NCBI GenBank assembly: GCA_965659745.1
Contig: CBFHXF010000003.1
Location: 30,601-94,600, forward strand
DNA: 64,000 nucleotides
Direction of reading: 5' to 3'
Source of the DNA: VMCP01 sp965659745
Lineage (GTDB): Bacteria > Bacteroidota > Bacteroidia > NS11-12g > UBA955
Every line of letters begins with the position of its first letter. The first letter of the stretch is position 1. Position numbers and translations under genes: made by a program. This document shows positions 49,107 through 57,322 of the stretch, piece by piece. The notes beneath the pieces were generated by a model that had not been told where the DNA came from, did not search any database, and saw only the letters and a program-made list of their open reading frames with translations.

Positions 49107-49754
49107 ATGGCCTTAAACAACATTTTCAGCATTTTCCTACCTAAGGACAAGATTTTTTACAATCTGTTTGAGCAAACAGGTAAAAACGTTGCCGATATTG
49201 GCAAGAAGTTAAAAGAGTTTGTTAACGAAACAGATCCGATAAAGCGCGCGCGTATTCATACGGAAATGGAAGATTTGGAGCACCGAAATGATGAGGTAAC
49301 GCATCAAATTTTTCAGGAGTTAGGTAAAAATTTCATCACTCCATTTGATCGCGAAGACATCCATTATCTGACTACTGCCATGGATGATGTTGTTGATTAT
49401 ATCTATGCATCTGTTAAGAAAATACATTTCCATGAGGTGAATCCTAACGACGAAGGCATACGCCGTTTGGCCGATGTAATTTGCGAAGGGGCTAAAGAGG
49501 TGAGTCAGGTCATCATGCAGTTGCGTGAGTTGAAACGCCCAGAAAAGATCATGGAGGCCATCGTAAGAATCAATAGTTTGGAGAATCATGCCGATAAAAT
49601 TTTCGACAGTTGCATCAAAGAACTATTTGATAACGAGAACGACTTTAAAAACTTAATCCGCCGTAGGGAAGTTTATACGGTTATGGAGGTGGCAACTGAT
49701 AAGTTTGAAGATGTGGCCAATGTGATTGAAACCATCATTGTAAAATACGCATAA
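49107..49754 (+). CDS. DUF47/PhoU-like partner of the phosphate transporter
   Basis: A 215-residue all-helical protein with the DUF47 pattern: 'FFLPKDKIFYNLFEQTGKNV'-type start (here IFLPKDKIFYNLFEQ), 'DLEHRNDEVTHQIFQELGKNFITPFDREDIHYLTTAMDDVVDYI' and 'RINSLENHADKIFDSCIKELF'. The 'TPFDREDI' and 'E.aD' motifs carry metal-site acids. Such proteins sit next to PiT transporters and probably control them. It is 10 nt before the transporter gene and has a TATTATTG box ahead (49082-49089). Confidence 0.93.
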   Translation: MALNNIFSIFLPKDKIFYNLFEQTGKNVADIGKKLKEFVNETDPIKRARIHTEMEDLEHRNDEVTHQIFQELGKNFITPFDREDIHYLTTAMDDVVDYIYASVKKIHFHEVNPNDEGIRRLADVICEGAKEVSQVIMQLRELKRPEKIMEAIVRINSLENHADKIFDSCIKELFDNENDFKNLIRRREVYTVMEVATDKFEDVANVIETIIVKYA

Positions 49755-49764
49755 TTAGGGCGCT

Positions 49765-51411
49765 ATGACATTGGTTGTATTAATCATTGTGTTAGCATTG
49801 ATATTCGATTATATTAATGGGTTTCACGATGCCGCAAATTCTATTGCTACGATTGTAAGTACCAAAGTACTTACTCCATTTCAAGCGGTTTTATGGGCGG
49901 CCATGTTCAATTTTGCCGCTTTTTTCCTTTTTAAAGACCATGCTGTGGCCAATACCATTAGTAAAACGGTGGTAAACAACTTTATTTCCTTAGAGGTAAT
50001 ACTTGCGGGTTTAATAGCAGCTATTTTGTGGAATTTATTGACGTGGTGGTATGGAATTCCTTCCTCCTCTTCACATACATTAATAGGCGGTTTTGCAGGT
50101 GCTGCCTTAATGCATGCGTTTGCAGAAAAGGGCATGATGCCTTTGTCGGATGTGGTTGCTTCCGACAAGATTATGAAAACCGTCTATTTTATCGTTTTAG
50201 CACCGGTAATGGGAATGGTTATATCAGCGTACATCACCCTAGTAACTATAAAGAAAAATTATTGGGGCCGTTTATCCATAATGGTTGTTTCCTCCTTAGT
50301 GTTGTTTTTTACCTTTCATTATTTCATGAATCAGAAGTTGGAAGAGAATCTTGCCAAATTTTATCGAGTGGAATATTATAAAAAGGCGGTGAATAAAAAT
50401 CCACAAGATGCTCATTTGAAGCATAATTATGATTTAGCGAAGGAACATTTTGATGCCTCATTACCCTATTTGGCGGATTATAAGTCCAAAGGTGGTGATT
50501 TTGTGGTTTCACAAATCATAGCGAACGTGGATGTTTCTGATGTAAAAATCAATAAACAAAGAGAAGTAGCAGAGCGCTTTTTGCAATACGAACAATTGAA
50601 AAAGGATGCGTATTTTAAGCCGGAGTCGCAACCGGCTTTGGATGAAGCAGATGCCAAATTAGAGGCTTCTCTTTCTTGTTTTAAAATGCTCGACTCTTTG
50701 GGTGAAAAAGAAACCGCACTAAAAGTGGCATCGATCTTGGGTCTGGGTGAGGCAAAAACTGAGAAATTTATCCAAAAATACAAGATTGACGTAGCGAATT
50801 CCTTACAAAAAGATCTTTCAAAAGCCGATAATAGAATGCTCACCAATATAATGATGGCGGTTTTCGCCGTGTTTGCGTTGGTGTATTATTGGGTAGAAAA
50901 AGTTCAGAATCCCACGGCTGCTAGGATGCAAAATATGTTTAAAAAGCTTCAGTTGATATCTTCAGCAGCGTTTAGTTTAGGACATGGCGGTAGTGATGCA
51001 CAAAAAGTAATGGGTATCATTGGTGCAGCCATGATAGCCAATGGCGATATCATTGACTTTAAGGAAATCCCGAACTGGGTACCTTTGGCTTGTTATGCCG
51101 CTATTGCGTTAGGTACTTTAAGTGGGGGTTGGAAAATTGTAAAGACCATGGGTACAAAAATTACTAAAGTAACACCGTTAGAGGGCGTAGGGGCAGAAAC
51201 CGCGGGTGCGATAACCTTGTTTTTAACGGCTCAAATGGGAATACCTGTGAGTACCACCCATACCATAACAGGTTCTATTATAGGTGTAGGCGCTACCAAG
51301 CGATTGAGTGCGGTGCGTTGGGGAGTTACCCGGAGTTTACTCTTTGCTTGGATCGTTACCATACCTGTTTCGGCTGTTGTAGCTGGATTGATTTATCTGG
51401 TGGTAAGATAG
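49765..51411 (+). CDS. PiT-family inorganic phosphate transporter with large central insertion
   Basis: A 548-residue transporter that imports phosphate, usually as metal-phosphate with a cation. The two repeated PiT signature motifs are seen: 'DYINGFHDAANSIATIVSTKVLTPFQA' with 'GIPSSSSHTLIGGFAGA' in the first half, and 'SLGHGGSDAQKVMGIIGAAM' with 'GIPVSTTHTITGSIIGVGA' in the second. Between the halves is a soluble region of roughly 170 residues (about 190-360) with TPR-like helices (EYYKKAVNKNPQDAHLKHNYDLAKEHF). It forms an operon with the DUF47 gene; a terminator follows. Confidence 0.95.
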   Translation: MTLVVLIIVLALIFDYINGFHDAANSIATIVSTKVLTPFQAVLWAAMFNFAAFFLFKDHAVANTISKTVVNNFISLEVILAGLIAAILWNLLTWWYGIPSSSSHTLIGGFAGAALMHAFAEKGMMPLSDVVASDKIMKTVYFIVLAPVMGMVISAYITLVTIKKNYWGRLSIMVVSSLVLFFTFHYFMNQKLEENLAKFYRVEYYKKAVNKNPQDAHLKHNYDLAKEHFDASLPYLADYKSKGGDFVVSQIIANVDVSDVKINKQREVAERFLQYEQLKKDAYFKPESQPALDEADAKLEASLSCFKMLDSLGEKETALKVASILGLGEAKTEKFIQKYKIDVANSLQKDLSKADNRMLTNIMMAVFAVFALVYYWVEKVQNPTAARMQNMFKKLQLISSAAFSLGHGGSDAQKVMGIIGAAMIANGDIIDFKEIPNWVPLACYAAIALGTLSGGWKIVKTMGTKITKVTPLEGVGAETAGAITLFLTAQMGIPVSTTHTITGSIIGVGATKRLSAVRWGVTRSLLFAWIVTIPVSAVVAGLIYLVVR

Positions 51412-51432
51412 TCTTAACATTTTCATAACATT

Positions 51433-51465
51433 AAAAAAACACTGCATTAACGGCAGTGTTTTTTT
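51433..51465 (+). terminator. terminator of the phosphate transporter operon
   Basis: AAAAAAACACTGC (51433-51445) pairs with GCAGTGTTTTTTT (51453-51465) around a 7-nt loop. Confidence 0.9.
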
Positions 51466-51499
51466 ATGGCCGCAACTTTGCACTCTTAACATTAGCGTA

Positions 51500-52780
51500 A
51501 TGATAAAAACACTTTTAGCAAACATAAAGTTAATGATGGCTTTATGCACAGTGGTTTGCGTTTGCGAGACGCAAGCAGGTATTGACAGCTTGATTATGCC
51601 ACAAAATGCGGCTCCTATTTTTGAGCCTAGACTTTCTGATTTTACACAATCTACCTTAAAAGAATCAAAGAAATTAGCTTGGTTTGAAAAGGTTTCCTTG
51701 GGTGGATACATCCAAGTGCGTTACAATCGGTTATTCGAGACGAATCCTGATTTAACCTGCGAACAATGTGATAAGAGTATTGGTGACGGGAATGGATTTT
51801 TTATCAGGCGAAATCGATTGCGTGTGGCTGGGATGGTGCATCCTCGGATGTTTATGTACGTACAGTTAGATTTTGCAAGCAGCACCAGTAGTTCAAGTAT
51901 TCACTATGCCCAAGTTAGGGATGCCTATTTTGACTTAGGTTTGGTGGAAGACAATTCGTGGCGTTTAAGATTTGGTCAGAGTAAAACACCTTATGGCTTT
52001 ATCAATATGCAAAGCAGTCAAAATCGAATTAATTTGGATCGAGACGATGCTTTGAATAGTGGATCTGCGAATGAGCGCGATTTAGGGGTGTTTTTGTATT
52101 GGGCTCCCGTTGAAAAACGTAAGTTATTGTCGGAATTAGTGAAATCAGGACTCAAAGGCTCCGGCGATTACGGGTGCTTTGGATACGGTGTATATAATGG
52201 TCAAAACGCCAACAAGCCAGAATTAAATAATTCTATGCATCAGGTGGTCCGTTTCTCTTGGCCTTTTTATGCGGGTAATCAAATTATTGAAACAGGCGTA
52301 CAAGCCTATCAAGGCAAGTACACCTTGCCGAGTGTAAGTAGCGGTGTAAAAGTAGTTTCAGATTTAACATATGACGACCGTCGTGCAGCCGCTAGCTTTG
52401 TGCTGTATCCAAAGCCATTTGGTATACAAGCCGAGTATAATGTGGGTAGGGGACCAGAGTTTAATAAATTAACAGATTCTATTGAACTTACTCCTATTAA
52501 AGGAGGGTATATCATGTTAAACTATATGGCACGGTATAAAGAGCATATAATTCATCCCTTCATAAGATATACCTATTACGATGGCGGTAAAAAGCACGAG
52601 AGAGACGCACGTTCTTACGAAGTTCAAGAAACCGAGTTTGGAGTGGAATGGATTCCATTTAAGAATTTTGAATTGGTGCTCGCCTATAATATTGCCGATA
52701 GACGTTATGAAGATTTCCAGAAGCAAGATAACCGACAAATAGGACGTTTTATGCGCGTTCAAGCCCAAATGAATTTCTAA
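51500..52780 (+). CDS. phosphate-selective porin-like protein (OprO/OprP family)
   Basis: A 426-residue outer-membrane barrel. It has a leader (LLANIKLMMALCTVVCVCETQA) and then 'VSLGGYIQVRYN', 'FFIRRNRLRVAGMVHPRMFMYVQLDFA', 'VRDAYFDLGLVEDNSWRLRFGQSKTPYGFINMQSSQNRINLDRDDAL' and a C-terminal '..FMRVQAQMNF' with terminal Phe. These match the OprP/OprO porin group, whose best-known members pass phosphate or polyphosphate. It directly follows the PiT operon, which fits a phosphate uptake route across both membranes. A CAACTTTG box at 51473-51480 precedes it. Confidence 0.88.
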   Translation: MIKTLLANIKLMMALCTVVCVCETQAGIDSLIMPQNAAPIFEPRLSDFTQSTLKESKKLAWFEKVSLGGYIQVRYNRLFETNPDLTCEQCDKSIGDGNGFFIRRNRLRVAGMVHPRMFMYVQLDFASSTSSSSIHYAQVRDAYFDLGLVEDNSWRLRFGQSKTPYGFINMQSSQNRINLDRDDALNSGSANERDLGVFLYWAPVEKRKLLSELVKSGLKGSGDYGCFGYGVYNGQNANKPELNNSMHQVVRFSWPFYAGNQIIETGVQAYQGKYTLPSVSSGVKVVSDLTYDDRRAAASFVLYPKPFGIQAEYNVGRGPEFNKLTDSIELTPIKGGYIMLNYMARYKEHIIHPFIRYTYYDGGKKHERDARSYEVQETEFGVEWIPFKNFELVLAYNIADRRYEDFQKQDNRQIGRFMRVQAQMNF

Positions 52781-52856
52781 AAAAAGATAGTTTATTTGGA
52801 ATTAGTCTAAATTGAAATTAGATTTGTGCTTAATTAGAAACAATCTAAACAAGCAC

Positions 52857-55049
52857 ATGAAAGTTACATTTTTGGGTATCGTAGTTTTAGTTTCTGTTTT
52901 ACAGTTCCATTCTTTATCTGCACAACCATTTGCAAGTCCATTAGATACAGCCAATGGAAGCGCCGTCGCTCCCGTGGAAATGGAATCGATTACCATCTTG
53001 GCTCCCCGTAAAGATTTGGGACAGATTGCCCATTTAAGTGGTTCTGAAGTGTTATTACGCGAGCAGGAGATAAAGCGCTTTGATCAAGTAGATGGTAACC
53101 AATTGTTGCAAACCTTACCCGGTGTGTATACGCAGCAAGAAGACGGTTGGGGATTGCGTTTGAATGTGGGTTTACGAGGCACAGGCGTTTTGCGTTCGAG
53201 TCGCGTTACCCTAATGGAAGACGGGGTGCTTACCGCTCCCGCTCCCTATTCTTCTCCTGCGGCATACTATACGCCTGCCATGTGGAAGTATCAGAATATC
53301 GAAATCCTAAAGGGTTCGGCACAGCTCATCACCGGCCCTCAAACTACGGGCGGCGCCATTAATATGGTAACACCTGTGTTAGATGAGAAAAACGATTTAC
53401 GGGTGTCTACCGCTTGGGGTAATTTTGGCCAAAATCGTCATGCTATCCTGGGGGAAGTTAAAGTCGCGCCTCGAACTTCTATAGGATTTGCGTTCAATCA
53501 AAGTGGCGCCGCCGGTTTTAAAGAATTCAATAATACGGCCGCGGGTGGTTATTTACTGCGCGACGGTTATCTCAAGGTAGGTCACCATTTAGATAACAAA
53601 GACATTCATCATTTAGAATTAGTTATCGGCGGAACACAAGAACGTTCGAATCAAACTTATTTAGGATTGAGTCTGGAAGACGCCCAGCAAAATCCACGCA
53701 AACAGTATTTGGGTGCTATGAATGACAGTATGTTCATGGACCGAATTATGGGTCGCCTTGCGTACACCTTAAACTTGAAAAAAGGGTGGTTCCGTGCCGA
53801 TGTGTATCGCCACCAAATTAATAGAAATTGGTATAAACTCGACAAAGTGAATGCAGGTAATGGCGGGGTGGATATCGCTTCAATTTTGTCAAATACCACG
53901 CGTTATGCGCAAGAATTTGCCGCAATTGATGGCAGGGGAATGGATGCCGCCATTGGCGATATCAAAGCTAATAACAGAGAATATTACAGTCAAGGAATAC
54001 AATTCAGGGCTTCTTATACACAAAACTGGAATGCCCTCAAACTTACTCATGAAGCAGGTTTGCGTTTGCATAGCGATGGAGAGGACCGGTTTCAGTGGAC
54101 CGATAAGTATGCTATGGGAACGAGCCTTTCTTTGGTTTCCCAAGGAGAAAAAGGCGCCGCAGGCAATCGTATCGATTGGGCAGCGGCACAAAGTGGCTAT
54201 TACAGAGCTACTTCAAGTTGGAATGGTTGGACGTTCCAAGCGGGGTTGAGGGGGGAACAGATCCATGCGTATCGTGTGGAATTTGGAAATGCAAATCCTG
54301 ATCGCAATGAAGACCTTATGACGGTTAGAGATAACCGTACGCAGGTATTATTGCCAGGCGCTTCCTTGAATAAAAGCGTGGGCAAATGGGTTGCTTTTGG
54401 TGGCATTCATAAAGGTTTTACCCCGGCTGGGTCTAAACAAGGGGTATTGCCTGAGACCAGTGTAAATAGCGAATTGGGTATTAAGCATGCGCAGTTACCG
54501 GTTCAGATTACGGCGTTTCACAGCGCATACGACCGTTTACTGGGTTCTGATATGGCGGCTTCGGGTGGCACAGGCACCGGCGACATGTTCAATGGGGGTG
54601 CGGCTTTGGTGCAGGGTATTGAAGCACGTGCGGGTTATAGTTGGAAAGGTTTTGAAATTAATGCCAATGCCACTTTTACGGATGCGCGTTTTACCGATTC
54701 TTTCAAAAGCGATTTTGAGGAGTGGAGTGCGGTGAAAATTAACGATGAATTGCCTTATGTTCCTCAATTTCAAGGAGGTGTGGTATTGGGATATGTCGTG
54801 GCATCGTATCAGATTTTTGTACAAAGTGTGTATCAATCTGAACGCCGAAGTGTGGCGGGATCTGGCACAGCTGATCTACCGGCTTCTTGGGTGCATAATG
54901 TAGGTACGTCTTTTACGCATAAGCATTGGACGTTCAAGTTAAGTGTTCAAAATGCGCTTAACTCAGAACATGTGGTGGCCGCACGTCCGGCAGGCTATCG
55001 CTTATACGCCCCAAGAATGGTGTTGGGCACCTTGGTTTGGTCGCTGTAA
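52857..55049 (+). CDS. TonB-dependent receptor, FecA-like
   Basis: About 730 residues from the ATG at 52857 (MKVTFLGIVVLVSVLQFHSLSAQ), a better signal start than the TTG at 52812. The plug has 'LLREQEIKRFDQVDGNQLLQTLPGVYTQQEDGWGLRLNVGLRG', 'SSRVTLMEDGVLTAPAPYSSPAAYYTPAMWKYQNIEILKG' and 'ITGPQTTGGAINMVTP', close to the ferric-citrate receptor FecA group. A 22-strand type barrel follows, ending in 'MVLGTLVWSL'. There is no carboxypeptidase-like domain. The ligand could be a metal chelate; no FecI/FecR-like genes are adjacent. Confidence 0.9.
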   Translation: MKVTFLGIVVLVSVLQFHSLSAQPFASPLDTANGSAVAPVEMESITILAPRKDLGQIAHLSGSEVLLREQEIKRFDQVDGNQLLQTLPGVYTQQEDGWGLRLNVGLRGTGVLRSSRVTLMEDGVLTAPAPYSSPAAYYTPAMWKYQNIEILKGSAQLITGPQTTGGAINMVTPVLDEKNDLRVSTAWGNFGQNRHAILGEVKVAPRTSIGFAFNQSGAAGFKEFNNTAAGGYLLRDGYLKVGHHLDNKDIHHLELVIGGTQERSNQTYLGLSLEDAQQNPRKQYLGAMNDSMFMDRIMGRLAYTLNLKKGWFRADVYRHQINRNWYKLDKVNAGNGGVDIASILSNTTRYAQEFAAIDGRGMDAAIGDIKANNREYYSQGIQFRASYTQNWNALKLTHEAGLRLHSDGEDRFQWTDKYAMGTSLSLVSQGEKGAAGNRIDWAAAQSGYYRATSSWNGWTFQAGLRGEQIHAYRVEFGNANPDRNEDLMTVRDNRTQVLLPGASLNKSVGKWVAFGGIHKGFTPAGSKQGVLPETSVNSELGIKHAQLPVQITAFHSAYDRLLGSDMAASGGTGTGDMFNGGAALVQGIEARAGYSWKGFEINANATFTDARFTDSFKSDFEEWSAVKINDELPYVPQFQGGVVLGYVVASYQIFVQSVYQSERRSVAGSGTADLPASWVHNVGTSFTHKHWTFKLSVQNALNSEHVVAARPAGYRLYAPRMVLGTLVWSL

Positions 55050-55068
55050 GGCGTAAGGTTTTCTAAAT

Positions 55069-55098
55069 ACAAAAGGCTGCCCGTGGGCAGCCTTTTGT
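55069..55098. terminator. two-way terminator
   Basis: ACAAAAGGCTGCCC pairs with GGGCAGCCTTTTGT around a minimal loop, serving the receptor gene and the converging lipoprotein gene. Confidence 0.88.
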
Positions 55099-55117
55099 GA
55101 AAATTGCAAATGAAAGA

Positions 55118-55597
55118 TTATTTCTTTTTTGCGTTAATCGTAACGCTGAACTTCAACGCTAGAGGGAAACCTCCAAAATCCATTGTTTCATAAAAGTCTT
55201 GGCCTTTTAAAGCTACGTTATTGCCGCTTAAAGTAACAGTATACTCTTCAAAATTAGTCATATCTGATTTATCTTCATATAACTTTAGAATAGGAGCACT
55301 GTAGGTGTAGTAGCCGGTATCTGAATCCATCATACCACCGTCATCATAGGTAGTGATAGCATCGCCATTGGCTCTTAGATCAATTACCATTTCATTAGCG
55401 GCATACATTTCAGAAATCGTAGTGTCCAAAAGGGTTCCATTTGTCATGCTGTCTTGAACACGTGAAGAAATGTCTGTTACTTCCCATTTAGCAACGATAG
55501 GGCTAACGGCAGGTCCGTCGTTTACAGGTTCGTCATCTGTACATGCAGAGAATCCTAATGCGATTACTGCTGCAAATCCGAATAAATACTTTTTCAT
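55118..55597 (-). CDS. small lipocalin-like lipoprotein
   Basis: A 159-residue lipoprotein with leader MKKYLFGFAAVIALGFSAC and the acidic residues TDDEP after the Cys, then a run of strands starting 'PIVAKWEVTDISSRVQ' and 'EMVIDLRANGDAITTYDDGG', as in lipocalin-like Bacteroidota lipoproteins ('GtW.l...' start). It ends NAKKK. No partner is obvious. Function unknown. Confidence 0.82.
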   Translation of the reverse strand: MKKYLFGFAAVIALGFSACTDDEPVNDGPAVSPIVAKWEVTDISSRVQDSMTNGTLLDTTISEMYAANEMVIDLRANGDAITTYDDGGMMDSDTGYYTYSAPILKLYEDKSDMTNFEEYTVTLSGNNVALKGQDFYETMDFGGFPLALKFSVTINAKKK

Positions 55598-55699
55598 ATT
55601 ATTTTAGTTTTCAACGCAAATATAAGGCAATTTTGAAACATATGAATGCCATAAAACAGGCTCGATTTGTATGGTTTAGTGCCAGTAGAAATGTGCTAC

Positions 55700-57205
55700 T
55701 TAGTTTTGATCCAAAGACTTGAGGAAGGTTTCCGCATGGTGTAGGTGTGCGGCTTTTTTCTCGTCCGACATCTTGTCGTAGGTAATTACCATCATGCCCA
55801 ATCGCGGATTTTGTTGAAAGAACTGTCTGTTTTCGTGTATAAATCTCCAGTAAAGTCCATCCCAAATTTCTTGCCAAGGTTCTTTTTTCTTTTGGAAATC
55901 CGACATTTTAGTGATGTAATTAGAACCCGAAAAATACGGCTTGGTCGTAATTATTCCGCCATCGGCAAATTGCGACATTCCGTAAATATTGGGTACCATA
56001 ACCCAGTCATAGGCATCGACAAAAAGTTCCATAAACCAACGGTATACTTCATTGGGGTGGAATTCGCATAATAAAAAGAAATTCCCTAAAACCATAAGCC
56101 GCTCAATATGGTGTGCATATCCGGTTTTAAGTACTTTCTTTATAACCAAATCCACCGGTTCTATGCCTGTGGTTCCGTCGTAAAAAGACGCCGGTATTTT
56201 ACGTTTGAAATTCCAGAAATTAGAGAGCCGCTGTTTACGTCCTTCGCGATGATATACAATTCGCATGAATTCTCGCCAACCTATAATTTGCCGTATAAAT
56301 CCTTCTGTAGAATTCAAAGGTATGTCATGATTTTTTACGAAATCGAGTGTTCTTGAAATAATATAGTCGGGGTTAATTAGTCCAATGTTTAACGCGGGAG
56401 TTAAAACAGAGTGGTACAGAAAGTGTTCGTCGGGATTTTTCCCAAAAGCATCTTCATAATCGCCGAAATACAAGAATCTATTTTCGAGAAATTCTTCGAA
56501 TGCCGCGTGGGCCTCTTCCGTGGTAGTTGGGTAGAAGTAATTATGAGATTCGAAATGGTCTAAGGTTCCAAAATTTTGGGGGAAATTTTCAATGACATAG
56601 GCTTTGGCTAAATCATAATCGGGGCCAATGGGTGCTAAGGATACTTTGGGAAAGGCGTGAGATTTAGGATATGACTTTCGGTTTTCGGAATCATAAGTAA
56701 GTTTTCCCCCGAGAGGTTTTTGTTGCGCATCCATCAAAACATCTAAACGTTTTCTTTGGAAGGAATAAAAATCGGTTTGGAAATAGCGTTTTTTGGTATC
56801 GAAAAAGTCGTAACCGACTTTGATTGGGGTAAGAAAATTGGGATTGGGATGAATTTTAAGATCCACGCTATGGCCTTGGAGACCGGCCCGAATATGCTTA
56901 CTCAACCAATCGTCTTCGGGTTCTATGACATGTATCTCGGTGTGATTTTGACTTAATTCGTTGAAGAGTACTTTCGCGTTGGAAAGGGGCGATTGGGCGT
57001 CTATGTACCTGACGGGAATACCTTTTTTGATTAATTTTTCGGCATAACGCATCATCGACAAACGGTGAAAAACGCGCTTAACAATATGAAATTGGTATTG
57101 ATTGAAAATTAAATCGCTTTCCACCAATACCACATTGGGGGCGGCTTCGATAGCGGGATTCGGTTCGAATAATTGGTGGGGGAAAACAACGGCAACTTGA
57201 TTCAC
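55700..57205 (-). CDS. FeS-BCP-type cryptochrome/photolyase relative without Fe-S cysteines
   Basis: A 501-residue protein of the deoxyribodipyrimidine-photolyase-related (PhrB/CryB, FeS-BCP) group. The N-terminal antenna domain starts 'VVFPHQLFEPNPAI' and the FAD domain has 'GWREFMRIVYHREG', 'TGYAHHIERLMVLGNFFLL', 'WFMELFVDAYDWVMVPNIYGMSQFADGGIITTKPYFSGSNYITKMSDF'. In characterised members the next segment holds Cys-x2-Cys and Cys-Pro-Phe before 'LYW'; here it is 'QKKKEPWQEIWDGLYW', shorter and with no Cys. The whole protein has one Cys, in 'LLCEF'. The cluster therefore cannot form in the usual way. DNA repair or light-sensing role is by family. Confidence 0.9.
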   Translation of the reverse strand: MNQVAVVFPHQLFEPNPAIEAAPNVVLVESDLIFNQYQFHIVKRVFHRLSMMRYAEKLIKKGIPVRYIDAQSPLSNAKVLFNELSQNHTEIHVIEPEDDWLSKHIRAGLQGHSVDLKIHPNPNFLTPIKVGYDFFDTKKRYFQTDFYSFQRKRLDVLMDAQQKPLGGKLTYDSENRKSYPKSHAFPKVSLAPIGPDYDLAKAYVIENFPQNFGTLDHFESHNYFYPTTTEEAHAAFEEFLENRFLYFGDYEDAFGKNPDEHFLYHSVLTPALNIGLINPDYIISRTLDFVKNHDIPLNSTEGFIRQIIGWREFMRIVYHREGRKQRLSNFWNFKRKIPASFYDGTTGIEPVDLVIKKVLKTGYAHHIERLMVLGNFFLLCEFHPNEVYRWFMELFVDAYDWVMVPNIYGMSQFADGGIITTKPYFSGSNYITKMSDFQKKKEPWQEIWDGLYWRFIHENRQFFQQNPRLGMMVITYDKMSDEKKAAHLHHAETFLKSLDQN

Positions 57206-57322
57206 GAGTTGATAACAATTTCAATACAAAAAGGTTGTAAAAAGTGCGGTCAAAAGATTTCAATGGTTGTTAGTCGACAATCCAATAAATGATTGTAAAA
57301 TGATTGTAAATTGCGCCGTTTC

